A DNA stretch of 64,000 bases from positions 46,901 to 110,900 of the forward strand of contig NZ_MORL01000008.1 in the NCBI RefSeq assembly GCF_001870735.1, read 5' to 3'. Origin of the DNA: Arsenicibacter rosenii. Lineage in GTDB: Bacteria; Bacteroidota; Bacteroidia; Cytophagales; Spirosomataceae. This document shows, piece after piece, positions 27,601 to 36,500 of the stretch. The notes beneath the pieces were generated by a model that saw only the letters and a list, made by a program, of their open reading frames with translations, was not told the origin of the DNA and did not search any database. The first letter of the stretch is position 1, and every line of letters starts with the position of its first letter. The position numbers and the translations under genes were made by a program.

Positions 27601-28359
27601 GATGGTACGGCCATTTTTAGACTTAAAAACGGTCTCAAAATGGGGCATCTTCTCGCCATCCTGAATGCGTTTCAGCCGGTCGAACGTAATGTCGACATAA
27701 TCCGGGTGCAGTACATCGCGCAGATTCAGGGCGGCAATCTGATCGGAACTATAGCCCAGCACCTCTTTCCAGGCCCGGTTCACGAAAATAAACTTACCGT
27801 CGAGGGTCAGTAACTGAATCAGATCACTCGTATTGTCGACAAGGTCCTGCAGCTGCGCATTGGAAAACGACAGCGCCGAGGCCACCCGCCGCTTGTTAGT
27901 CACGTCTTCGCCGATGAGCGTAAACGAGATCAGATCGCCCGCTATTTTATTGACAATAAATGAGTTCAGCTGTACTTGCCGCAAAGCCCCGCTCCGGGTC
28001 AGCAAATCTATTTCTTTCGGTTCAATGAACCCGCCCCGGTTAACGGCATCGGCAAACTCAAGCCGTAGCGCCTCCTGTTCTGAGGCAGGAATCAATGTAT
28101 TGAAAAAGTCTTTTTCAATGATTTCTTCCGGGCTCCACGCCGTAACCCGATAGGTATACGGATTGGCATAGGTCAGCGTGCCGTCATACTGAATCGTGAG
28201 GCCAATCAGATTCAGTTGATCGACGGTATTGCGTACATCAAAGGATGATGCCTGCGATGAGCGCGGTAGTCCATCGAGGGTATTGAGAACATCCAGTTCT
28301 TTACTAAGCCGGCGAATATCGGCTACCAGTTCCTGTTTTGTTTTAGCAGACCAGCGCAC
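24661..28359 (-). CDS. Hybrid PAS/GAF histidine kinase with receiver and HPt
   Basis: 1232-residue soluble sensor kinase containing a whole phosphorelay. Domains: short coiled coil (1-30), PAS (about 50-160), PAS (170-285), GAF (295-447), PAS (460-580), PAS (590-702), HisKA with H730 in LANMSHEIRTP, HATPase with NLTSNAIKF near 843-851 and GGTGLGLAI near 908-916, receiver with DD 980-981, D1029 in FMDIQMPD and K1081, then HPt with H1176 in LHTLKGSGGT. There is no membrane span, so it senses an internal or diffusible signal. The HPt implies transfer to an external receiver; several free receivers occur in this window. It stands alone. Confidence 0.93.
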   Translation of the reverse strand: MRWSAKTKQELVADIRRLSKELDVLNTLDGLPRSSQASSFDVRNTVDQLNLIGLTIQYDGTLTYANPYTYRVTAWSPEEIIEKDFFNTLIPASEQEALRLEFADAVNRGGFIEPKEIDLLTRSGALRQVQLNSFIVNKIAGDLISFTLIGEDVTNKRRVASALSFSNAQLQDLVDNTSDLIQLLTLDGKFIFVNRAWKEVLGYSSDQIAALNLRDVLHPDYVDITFDRLKRIQDGEKMPHFETVFKSKNGRTIFLSGSVNCRYDQGRPTAFRCILHDTTSKIRAEKAQKLYYSIANWTMNSPNLEDLYSRIHRELGNIIDARNFFIALYDQNKKYLHFPYYIDEYFTGNMRFTKRRLGTGLTEYTIRANKPLFLYEKDIRQLADDHEIDLYGQKQPKVMLTAPLRIDDQITGIIGVKSYADERKYGPRDLELLEFISGQVALAIARKQDETALDKQNARLNAIFDSSTYLIWSVNKALQLTSFNKNYTRLIEHHLGKTPALNLTTNQLGWRMIGDDNRKMLAERYKQAFRGIPQNFELHFETDKGETWLEFHLNPILLSGGVIEEVSGIARDITNRKRAQLSMQQSEEKFRGIFENLQDIYCRVDRDGRITMISPSVFKRMGYTTDEVMGQDVNQFFVDKSVLRHAIVRLRQNHSLRNFEATMRRKDSTERQFMFNMLLLQDEHGEYTVIAALARDITELKRQSAELVKAKEEAERSLKVKERFLANMSHEIRTPMNGVIGMIDLLIDTPLNEEQHDYVRTIKRSSETLLNILNDILDLSKIEAGKMVLHEAPIAFREVFDKLIALFGQQAATKGNTLTYHLPAELPTYVIADQTRLLQILSNLTSNAIKFTEHGSVRVEASLVSKKGKFNRIKVEVKDSGIGISAENLKLLFNSFSQVDNSSRKSFGGTGLGLAISKELAHLMKGEVGVESVVGMGSTFWFIIELKETAIAPTVTAAEANELTLINFFKDYHPDVLLVDDNAVNRKVASEILRKSGCVVTTAGSGPEAIENVQKRSADNKMFDMVFMDIQMPDMDGVETTRNLREQFGKSLPTIVAMTAYSMREDRERFLSQGLDDYLAKPIRAQSLIAKVKEIVDASSQKKQDVALQQKHQEIAQQMILPIVDPEIVGQLRDLGGQELVDSIFEEFVNEATDLVNGANDAFALGDIPTVKSNLHTLKGSGGTIGVSRVAHIAKEAEGKLKVNDTSLLAQELIELTKAFDEFLTHYQPLIQ

Positions 28360-28552
28360 AGTTACACAGTGGTTAATGGTTGTATGTGGTAATGAAAGGT
28401 TAAGTTAGCGAATTTTAGGCCAAAAAGGCGTGCCTTTTCTCAATTCCCGGGAGCATCGTCTATTTTCTGGCCCAAATATTGCTTTTTTACCATTTTATAA
28501 ATCAGGTATAGTTGATACTGTGTGTTTTAGAGGAGCTATACCTGTGTTTTTG

Positions 28553-28560
28553 TACATTTG
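28553..28560 (+). promoter_or_regulatory. Bacteroidota -7 promoter box
   Basis: TACATTTG matches the TAnnTTTG consensus and sits 18 bp before the ATG of the PKD lipoprotein gene, implying a very short leader. No clear -33 TTG box is visible. Confidence 0.4.
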
Positions 28561-28578
28561 CGGCTAATTTTCTGCTCA

Positions 28579-28911
28579 ATGCATAAGCGCTACCTTTCTT
28601 TCTTATTGATTCTGACAGGCTTACAAGCTTGTGAGCCGTATAACCTCCAACGCAACACCTTCAAGGTCTGTGAAAAACCGTCGGCCACCATCGCCTATAT
28701 CGCGGAAGGATTAACCGTCGAATTTTATCTGACCGGAGAAAAAGGGGAAATCGGTTCAGTAGGCTGGGATCTGGGCGACGGGCAAAACCGTGTCGGCAAA
28801 CGATTCGTGTATGGCTATCAGAAAGCAGGCACTTACACGGTCAGCATCCTGATGGCGAATTCCTGTAATGATGTCGTTAAGGCATCAACGCAAATCACCG
28901 TAAAGCCGTAA
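28579..28911 (+). CDS. Small PKD-domain lipoprotein
   Basis: 110-residue exported lipoprotein. A short signal ends in the lipobox LQAC, after which one PKD-like beta domain fills the protein: WDLGDGQNRVGKRFVYGYQKAGTYTVSILM is its hallmark, broken here only by length. I use the ATG at 28579, which gives a proper signal. PKD domains mediate surface binding in many Bacteroidota proteins. It is followed 28 bp later by another exported protein on the same strand, possibly an operon. Confidence 0.75.
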   Translation: MHKRYLSFLLILTGLQACEPYNLQRNTFKVCEKPSATIAYIAEGLTVEFYLTGEKGEIGSVGWDLGDGQNRVGKRFVYGYQKAGTYTVSILMANSCNDVVKASTQITVKP

Positions 28912-28939
28912 TTAACCTGACTACTGAAGACAACCTGCT

Positions 28940-29869
28940 ATGAAGCCAGCTTTTGTACTGATCATTTTTACAATTCTTTCCCATTTTGCCTGCGGCCAGC
29001 AATCGGTGTCGAATGTCCGTACGCGGGCACTTAGCCAGAACCGGATCGAAATCCGCTATAGCCTCGATGCCATTCAGACCGGCGATTCGGTTTACTTTCA
29101 GGTAGAGAGCCGGTTTGGTGGCCGGTTAGCTGTTAAAAAAGAATTTGTTACGGGCGATTTTGGTCTTGATCTGGAGCCAGGGCCCGACAAAAAAATCATC
29201 TGGCGGGCCGGTGAAAACGGCTTTGCTCTGAACGGGGAGGTTCGCGCAACCGTATACATCAAGCCTGCTGGTTACAAAGGGGCTATTTTCCCCCAAACTA
29301 CGCCATCTTCTGTTACTTTAGCATCCACAGAATTGAGTAATTCGGCCAATAAGAGTTACCAAACGCAGGCGGATACGTCTAAATCTAAAGAGAAGACGTT
29401 GGCCGAAGCCGATACGACCCGGCCAAAAACCAGAAAACGCTGGACACCCGGTCCGGGCTGGGCGCTGGTGTCGGCCGTACTGCCTGGTGTGGGTAATATG
29501 TTCGTTCAGACGGACAAGCAACATAAGCCGGTTTTCAGGGTCGGGTTACGTCCTTTGGTAACGGTGGGCTTTTATGGATTGCTCATTTACGGCTTACAAC
29601 ATAAGCCTAAAGCTCAGAACGCTTACAGTCTGTATAAACAACAGAAGAATGCAGCCGAGGGTGAACCGTATTATCAGCAAGCCAATCAATACCATCACCG
29701 GTATTACCTGGCTACCCGCGCTGCGGCCGCGATCTGGCTGACTGATGTGACCCTGACGCTGATCCGGGGCATCCGCAATCACAGCTTTAAAAAGAACAAT
29801 GCCGGTATTTCCTTTGCGCCCGGCATTCAGGCCGGTCAGCTGGTTGGTGTAGTCAGTATCCGTTTATAG
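28940..29869 (+). CDS. Exported protein of unknown function with C-terminal hydrophobic region
   Basis: I do not recognise a named family. The 309-residue product has a signal peptide (MKPAFVLIIFTILSHFACG). A beta-rich region follows (about 22-110), with alternating strands such as NRIEIRYSLDA and KKIIWRAGENGF, then a Ser/Thr/Lys-rich linker (115-165). The C-terminal part has hydrophobic stretches (LVTVGFYGLLIYGL near 212-225) and a predicted membrane-linked tail. The central WALVSAVLPGVGNMFV resembles the DUF5683-like region found in Bacteroidota membrane proteins. It sits between a PKD lipoprotein and another exported protein. Confidence 0.6.
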   Translation: MKPAFVLIIFTILSHFACGQQSVSNVRTRALSQNRIEIRYSLDAIQTGDSVYFQVESRFGGRLAVKKEFVTGDFGLDLEPGPDKKIIWRAGENGFALNGEVRATVYIKPAGYKGAIFPQTTPSSVTLASTELSNSANKSYQTQADTSKSKEKTLAEADTTRPKTRKRWTPGPGWALVSAVLPGVGNMFVQTDKQHKPVFRVGLRPLVTVGFYGLLIYGLQHKPKAQNAYSLYKQQKNAAEGEPYYQQANQYHHRYYLATRAAAAIWLTDVTLTLIRGIRNHSFKKNNAGISFAPGIQAGQLVGVVSIRL

Positions 29870-30032
29870 CGTCGTCTTCTCTGTCTTTGATGTGTGTCCA
29901 TAGTCCGTGCCTTTTGCGCTTTACCGATCAAAAGACTGAACTATGTATGACTTTTTATTAAATTTATCTTGTCGTACTCCGGACAATATCATCGTAGCGA
30001 CGTATAACAAGCTATCAACGACCGTACTTACT

Positions 30033-30779
30033 ATGCTGAAACGTTTACTATTGCTACTCATTCTAGTGGGGATGGGATTAACCGCGTGGTCACAGGACCC
30101 GGTAATTTCTTCGGCATCCAGCACATGGGTTAAGGTCAAAATCAGTCCCGAGACTCCCCACCCGAATCCGTTACCGACTCCGGTAGCGTTCAGGGAAACG
30201 TTCACTAACAACCAGCATGCATGGCGCCAGGGCATTCAGGGCGACTACGCCTATGTTATTGAAAACGGGAGCTATACCATTCACCGCCAAAAGCCCGAAA
30301 GCAAACGGTTTGCCTACAGCTATATTAGCCTGCCCGAAAATATTAACCTTAACAAAGCTGATTCGTTTACTGTACAGGTGGATATTGTTGGTAAACCCGG
30401 CACCATCCCGGAGGGCGGGCTGCTGATTGGTATGCTCGACTCACTGAATTACTGCCAGATCCGCCTGACTGATCAGGGCCAACTGGTAATCGGCATGGTG
30501 ATCGACGGGAAGGTATCAAGCCGGTATTTTCCGGGCGGTATCTCATCGCCGCAACGCAGTGTCAGACTGGAGACCAATACCCTGGCCGTCCGCCGGATCG
30601 GTAACCTGATGCACGTTTATATCAATAAACAAGAGGTAACGACCAGTCCCTTTCCGTTCCGTTACTTTATGGGCAACCATATCGGTGTGATGACGGGCGG
30701 CGATGGCATCTCCTTCCGCAACCTGCTTGTCCGGCTGCGCCCCCCGGCCCTGTCCAAAACAACACTGGTCTCAAACTGA
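30033..30779 (+). CDS. Exported concanavalin-like beta protein, unknown function
   Basis: 248-residue exported protein starting at the ATG at 30033, which gives a clean signal peptide (MLKRLLLLLILVGMGLTAWS). The mature part looks like a concanavalin/LamG-type beta sandwich: an opening FRETFTNNQHAW, paired strands around YVIENGSYTIH and FAYSYISLPE, and a closing IGVMTGGDGISFRNLLVRL, the usual end of such domains. No catalytic residues are evident. It ends 8 bp from a convergent gene and follows the 28940 gene by 163 bp. Confidence 0.6.
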   Translation: MLKRLLLLLILVGMGLTAWSQDPVISSASSTWVKVKISPETPHPNPLPTPVAFRETFTNNQHAWRQGIQGDYAYVIENGSYTIHRQKPESKRFAYSYISLPENINLNKADSFTVQVDIVGKPGTIPEGGLLIGMLDSLNYCQIRLTDQGQLVIGMVIDGKVSSRYFPGGISSPQRSVRLETNTLAVRRIGNLMHVYINKQEVTTSPFPFRYFMGNHIGVMTGGDGISFRNLLVRLRPPALSKTTLVSN

Positions 30780-30787
30780 CATGGTCT

Positions 30788-32062
30788 CTACCGGACCCGA
30801 TTTCCGTAGCGGTCGATTTCGAAAGATGCGCCGCCGAGAGTGACAGTAGCACGGCCATCCTCAAACACCGTGATGTCGTCGTAAATCGGTTTGATAAACC
30901 ACTTTTCGTTGCGCCAGAGTCCCCATTTCCCTTTCTTCATGGCCGGTTGCTCTTTGTACTGACCAACCTGATCCCGTAACTCTTCGTATTCCGGCAACGA
31001 CTTAACAGGCGCACTACTTTCACTACCCGTGCGGTCGTTTTCGCGGGTGTCGCCGGCCACATCTTCTGCCGGTTGTTTACGCTTCTTTTTCCCTTTTTTT
31101 TTCGTTGACGAAGGCGTTTCGGTTTGCTCCGTCCGTGTCTGCTCCCCGGGTTGTGAAGACGAATCTTTTTTACCTCCCTTGATCATCAGGTAGATAATCA
31201 GCATAAAGGCAAGTGCGAACAATACCCCCCAGAAACCGGCCAGGTTACGGCGGGGTGGCACGTTCACGGGCGGCGGTGCAACCGGCGGCGTGCGGTAATT
31301 GGTATCGACCATCGGGTGGTTGCTTCGCCCAAGCGATGGGTTCACGGGTTGTGCAACCGGCGGACGAACGGGCTCAGCCGGCAGCGGTGTCACAGGAGCA
31401 GTCCGTGCCTTCCACCAGCTCAGATGCCGCCAATCGGTCGACAGCAGCTTTTCTTTCAGCGTATTGCCGTTCGGTTCGGTCTCGGCCCCAAAAAAGTTAG
31501 CCGATAAATATGCCTGTACCGCTTCGGCCAGCTGTTGTTCTTCGGCATTTATCGCACGGAACAACGTCCGCAGCGTCTGCACCGGGATATGGCGGTCGTA
31601 GTCGTCCAGGATCTCATTGACCTTCTGCCGGATCGAGGCGTCTGACTCCGATAACGGCGCAACCGGCACCGGCTTCCGGTCTGCTACGGCGGCCGGAATA
31701 ACCGGCGCGGCATCGACATCAGTTACCGTCTGCAAAATGGCCGGTATCCACTGATCGGCCACAAATCCGCGCGACAGGGTCAGGCGTTCGGCTTCCTGCA
31801 CAATCTCATCAATATCCCCGTTGCTGAGCTTCTTCTGCTGCTTGCGTGCCTGCACCCGGACCTTTTCTTTCAGGTCCAGAATACGGCCGAAATAGCTGTT
31901 CAGTTGCCGGCTGACATCATTCACTAACCGGCGGAAATCGGTTATTCCCAGCTCGGTGGCTTCAGCAGGCAGGCCGGTCGGTGTCCACTGCCAGTCGGCC
32001 AGATCGCCGTCGTGCAGGACAATTTGATTTTTGATGCGTTCGCGTAGTTCCTCGACTGTCAT
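30788..32062 (-). CDS. Single-span membrane protein with C-terminal WG repeat
   Basis: 424-residue protein, last of the actin/tubulin-like cluster. The ATG at 32062 is preferred over an upstream in-frame start. The N-terminal half is soluble and helical with charged coiled-coil-like stretches (LRERIKNQ, KEKVRVQARKQQKKL). A Pro-rich linker leads to one membrane span (FWGVLFALAFMLIIYLMI, about residues 272-290), then a highly charged Lys/Glu/Thr tail. The last 45 residues form a WG-type beta repeat (KKGKWGLW...IKPIYDDITVFEDG). No enzymatic motif was seen. The layout suggests a membrane linker binding partners on both sides. Confidence 0.65.
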   Translation of the reverse strand: MTVEELRERIKNQIVLHDGDLADWQWTPTGLPAEATELGITDFRRLVNDVSRQLNSYFGRILDLKEKVRVQARKQQKKLSNGDIDEIVQEAERLTLSRGFVADQWIPAILQTVTDVDAAPVIPAAVADRKPVPVAPLSESDASIRQKVNEILDDYDRHIPVQTLRTLFRAINAEEQQLAEAVQAYLSANFFGAETEPNGNTLKEKLLSTDWRHLSWWKARTAPVTPLPAEPVRPPVAQPVNPSLGRSNHPMVDTNYRTPPVAPPPVNVPPRRNLAGFWGVLFALAFMLIIYLMIKGGKKDSSSQPGEQTRTEQTETPSSTKKKGKKKRKQPAEDVAGDTRENDRTGSESSAPVKSLPEYEELRDQVGQYKEQPAMKKGKWGLWRNEKWFIKPIYDDITVFEDGRATVTLGGASFEIDRYGNRVR

Positions 32063-32111
32063 TGGTGGTATTTGTTGTTGCAAAACTATAATGTTCCGGC
32101 CTCGATTACAC

Positions 32112-32166
32112 GCAGAAGACACGGTTTAGCCGCAGTTTTTTCACTGCCGTAAACCGTGTCTTCTGC
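32112..32166. repeat. 17-bp perfect inverted repeat
   Basis: GCAGAAGACACGGTTTA at 32112-32128 pairs with its complement at 32150-32166, with a further imperfect GCCGCAG/CTGCCG inner stem. It lies between the last two genes of the cluster. No T-run follows on the coding strand, so it may be an mRNA stability or processing element rather than a terminator. Confidence 0.65.
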
Positions 32167-32185
32167 TAATCAGGCTGAAAAATAA

Positions 32186-33514
32186 CTACATAAACGAAAC
32201 CCGCGCCTTCTGCTCAATTTTCCATTTATCGCCTTGTAGCGACACCTGGCCGGGTTTTTCGGTCATAATACGCGCATTAGCCCGCGGCTGGTTCAGGTAC
32301 TCACAGGCATCGCTCAGATACGAGTACGGGTCGCTCAGCGCCAGTTGCTGCGATTCGGTATTTTCTACGATGCGATAGGTGCCGATGTGGCCTTCCAGCG
32401 CCAGTTGATAAATGGTACCGCGTTCGGCAGCGGGCAGCAGGCCACCCATGCTGAAGCCATCGCCCAGGTCGGCCGTACGGGCATACCGTTCGGATTTGAT
32501 ACCCGGTTTCGGAGCAGCCGGAGCCGATGAAGCCGGCATGGCCGGTGGTATTGCCGCACCCTCCGGTGTTGATAAGCCGGCAGCGGGCTGATTTACCGGC
32601 GGCCCATAGGGCTCTGTATGGGTACGCGGCACGTTCTGACCCGCACGTGCGGGTTCCGGCCGCGGGGCAGGTGGCGGTACCGGCGCATTCACCGGCTGCG
32701 GCGCAGAAGGCTGCGATGCGGCCGGCTGAGGCGCGGATGGCTGAGGTACCGCCTGACGACTTAATGCCTTTTCGAGGGCTTCAATCCGGCGCAGGGCAGC
32801 GGAATACTCTCCTTTCAGCTTAAAGAGCTGATCACTCATTTCGGCAATCTTCTGGTCGGAAGCGTTTGTCTCCTGCTGCTTTGGCTTACGCAGAAACAGC
32901 AGCCCAACCCCTGCCAGACTCAGCAGTGAGGCAATTAACGCAAATAAAGACATAGAAAAGAAAGAAGTTTCTGTGGTTGATGATGTCGCCGTGGCAGAAC
33001 TGTGTTCGGCAGCTACCGTATCGGGTGCCACCTCCTGATCTTCCTGATCGCTTACCGGTGTTTCAGCAACCGGCGGCTGAGCGGCCTCGACGGGTGCCAG
33101 CCCTGCCAGGGTATTCAGCTGATTCTGGTAAGCGGCAAATGATTTTAACGTCAGGCGGTGTTTCCGCTCCGCCCCGCCGGTCACGCGTTCCAGCAAGAAG
33201 CTGCGCAGTTCTTTCAGTACTTCCGCATCCGGCTTTTTCTGACTGGTCAGCTCTGCTGTCTTCTTCTGAGCGGCATTGACCAGTTCATCGGCCTTCGTCA
33301 GCTTATTGTCGGCGATAAACTTATTGAGGGTTTGATAGCTTACGCAGGCCGGACAGCTTTCTTTGGTCTGATAGCCATAGGTTTTCTTGTCGGTAGCCAG
33401 GAATTCGACCGTAGCTTTGGTCATTTCAAAGGCTTTTCCGCCAATCTGATCGGTAGTCTGGGCAACAGCCAGTCGGGTAACCAGCAGGCTCAGGAAAATC
33501 GTTTTCTGAAACAT
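32186..33514 (-). CDS. Signal-anchored membrane protein with coiled coil and Pro-rich linker
   Basis: 442-residue protein I cannot place in a named family. It starts at the ATG at 33514 with a signal peptide (MFQKTIFLSLLVTRLAVA). A helical periplasmic-like region (20-170) contains a CPAC motif, then one membrane span (SLFALIASLLSLAGVGLLFL near 190-210). A coiled coil follows (DQKIAEMSDQLFKLKGEY), then a long Pro/Ala-rich linker and a compact C-terminal domain of about 95 residues (GDGFSMGGLLPAAERGTIYQ). The topology suggests a link from envelope to cytoplasm, next to the actin-like protein gene. Confidence 0.6.
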   Translation of the reverse strand: MFQKTIFLSLLVTRLAVAQTTDQIGGKAFEMTKATVEFLATDKKTYGYQTKESCPACVSYQTLNKFIADNKLTKADELVNAAQKKTAELTSQKKPDAEVLKELRSFLLERVTGGAERKHRLTLKSFAAYQNQLNTLAGLAPVEAAQPPVAETPVSDQEDQEVAPDTVAAEHSSATATSSTTETSFFSMSLFALIASLLSLAGVGLLFLRKPKQQETNASDQKIAEMSDQLFKLKGEYSAALRRIEALEKALSRQAVPQPSAPQPAASQPSAPQPVNAPVPPPAPRPEPARAGQNVPRTHTEPYGPPVNQPAAGLSTPEGAAIPPAMPASSAPAAPKPGIKSERYARTADLGDGFSMGGLLPAAERGTIYQLALEGHIGTYRIVENTESQQLALSDPYSYLSDACEYLNQPRANARIMTEKPGQVSLQGDKWKIEQKARVSFM

Positions 33515-33538
33515 AACCTTCGTTAGTTCGGGCAAAAG

Positions 33539-33563
33539 GCCGCTACCCGGTCAGAGTAGCGGC
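33539..33563 (-). terminator. Hairpin after the actin-like gene's neighbour
   Basis: GCCGCTAC (33539-33546) and GTAGCGGC (33556-33563) form an 8-bp stem with a 9-nt loop, followed on the minus strand by CTTTTG. It lies between the giant actin-like gene and the next gene, so it could attenuate transcription inside the cluster. Confidence 0.5.
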
Positions 33564-33574
33564 TGCGATGGTCG

Positions 33575-36500
33575 TTATGAAACAGCAATCTGTTTCGATA
33601 ATTCGTATAATGCGTGCTTGAGTGGCAGGAAAAAGTACGTTTCGGCCAGAAACTTGTCGGCATTACGCTCCAGACCAGTACGGGCCAGCATGTAGCTGTC
33701 GTAGAGGCGGCCGTTGCGTGTCACGTCGACACCGACCAGAAAATCCAGATACTGCTCCGGCCGGCGAATGTTGTATTCGCTCAGGAAGCTGGCAATGCCC
33801 GGGTCTTTCAGTGTTTTTTCGAGGAACGTTTTCACGTTGTTCAGCACCGAATGGTGAAATTCCTGCTGCGGAATCACATCGCCGATCTGCGTGAGCCGGT
33901 ACTGGAACGAAACCGGTTTTTCGGGTTCATTGCCCCAGTAGCAGGTTGTTTCCCGGTTTTCATACCGCGCCTTTTCCATCCCTGCATTTTCGAACAGCAC
34001 CGCTCCGTTGGCAGTTGTCTCTTTTGGATTATCCGTCAGGATTACCTCAAAATCAGGCGGAACCGGCAGCGTTGTATACGCCTTGAAGAGCAGCTTGGTA
34101 AACTGAATCAGGCGCGTACGGGTGCCCAGCATGTTCAGGTACTGACTACCCCGACCGGTAAAGGTCAGGTAACGCGGCAGGCTCAGGTTATGGGCCTCAG
34201 TCATCTGAACCAGGTGGTAGACAATAGCACTGTAATGCAGATACAATACAATGCGCAGGGCAGGCCGCCCATCCTGAATCGACTGGGTAAACTTGAAGTG
34301 CGAATCGTACTTAAACAGCAGACTGACAATGTCTTCGGCCGTCAGGTCAGGGTTTTGCAGGAACGTTTCAAACACCTGATCTTCCGACGAATGAGCCTGA
34401 CTCAGCGACCGGCGGTATTGCAGGTAATTCTGCACAAAGCCGTTGTCTTTCTGGTGCGACGGATGGCCCTGCTGGTCGAGGCCCGCCCCCCAGATGTCGT
34501 AGCCCGCAAACCGGAACGAGGTATTCAGGTAGCGGTTCTGCTGCTTCATAAACAGCATAATATCCGTTGTGCCGCCCCCGATATCGACGTTGACCGCATC
34601 GGCAAAGGACTTCACACCTTTGGTAATGAGGTAGAAATGCGGAGCCAGCGATTCCGGAATCGGCTGAGCCGAGAAGTTCTGCGTATGACCGAATACCTGC
34701 CGGAACGCCTTTTCCCACTCACCCACGAGCTTATCTTCCACATCCATCCCCATCGACGACGGTGCCAGCCAGACCACGCGGGTATGTTGCACATCGCCCT
34801 GATTCAGAATAACCTTATTCCGGATCATCAGCAGCAACGTCTCAAAAAACGCCCGTACCCGTGGCCGGTTCAGGGTATCGCCCGGCTGATTTTCGAACAA
34901 CCATTTCAGGTTGGTCACATACCGGTTCACGCCCGTACTGCCGTCTTCGAGGTCGATATTGAACCCAAGATTTAGCCGGGTAAACAGGTTGTCGCCGCTG
35001 TCGGTCATACCCGTGCGCTCAAACACCGTTGTCCGGAGCGGGAACGCAAACGGCGACCCATGCTCACGGCCAATAATCGACGGCATAAACTCCCGGCGGA
35101 TCAGGCGTTCCATTTCCGGTAGCTGCCCATAGCTCACTTTCAGGTGGTAACGGTCATACGGGCTCTTTACTTCATAGCCGTCGTATGGTTTGTTGAGCGT
35201 TACCATCTGCAGCTCATCGCGGTTGAGGTTTACCTTATCGTCGCTGATAGTCAGCGGTTTCGGATCGGCGTTCCCCATGGTCGAATCGGCAAACGCCACG
35301 TGGGTATTCGACGTGCCGAAGTCGATGGCAAACGTAAACGGCTTGTAGCCCCGCTGGTCAATGATCGTAAACTGCGGCAACACAAGGCCGCGATACGGCA
35401 TGCCGTTACGTTCCAGTTTTACTTCCATCAGGTCGAACGCCTGCGGCACCTTGTAGTAATACGAGGCGGCTCCGGTGATATCCGACTTCGGTGTCCGGTG
35501 ATCGGGAGCCGGTACGTTCAGCGGCTGATTGGTAATGACCTGTGGCAGCTGGTAGAACTTCACCGACGTACCCGCGCGGAAACTGGCATTGTCCTGACTC
35601 GCATCGACCAGCATCACGGTATACTGATTCAGGCTTTGCAGGTAGGTATCCGGTACGGTAATGCGGTAGAACGGGAAGAACGCCATCCCCGCCCGGAAGT
35701 CGAGCACGGTTTCCGGGCGCGACAGGTTGTATTCTTTCCGGAATTCAATGGTCCGGTTATTTTTGATCGGAATCTGAAGCGTGGCAATCACAATCCGGTC
35801 CATGCCGCGATCTTCGGCGCGGAACCCAAACTGGCGTTGCAGATCTTCCGTACGGAAAAAGTTAAAATACTCTTTCCGGATCGGCAGCAGAAATTCGCTG
35901 TCTCCTGCTGTACCGGTGAAAAAGCGGCCGTTATTGATTTTAAACGGCATTTTCACCAGAAAATCTTCCAGAAAATCATCGGTCGTTACAAACGGATACC
36001 GGACATTGTCGACACCCGGCAGATAACGCTCGCTCAGCAGATCGCCACGGCTCAGGTCATTCAGCAGCGACCGCATGATCACCGTGCTGGCGTTCCAGTT
36101 GGTATTTTTCACGTAGCGGCCATACACATCCATCCGCGAGGCGAGCGCCAACGGTTTCCGGACGTTGGTAGGGGCCCCGTTCCGTGCCTCCCGCTGGAAA
36201 TAATCCACCGTCGACTGCATAACGAAGTCGCTGTTTTCTTCGATATCGTTCAGCACATCGTCTTCACGGACACGGTAGAGCATCAGCCCCGGCAACACCT
36301 GTAGCGGCGAGTTGCTTTCGCCCCCCGTTGTGATCGGCATGAAGTTGGCCAGCGTTGTGCCCTGCGCGATCTGCACCGGCATCGGGCTGTCGAAAAAGAC
36401 TTTGTAGAGGTATTCCTTGAAGCCTCCCTGCGGCATCTGCATGTTATACTGATCGTAGAACCGGCGCAGGTAGGTCACAAACGCCTCGTCGCGGGACTGA

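Noticed and set aside
25990-27813. A 607-codon open frame opposite the large hybrid kinase
   Set aside because: Antisense shadow of a strongly conserved kinase gene; its protein has no recognisable domain.
33614-36304. Long open frames opposite the actin-like gene
   Set aside because: Antisense shadows in a GC-rich coding region, with no start context or family match.
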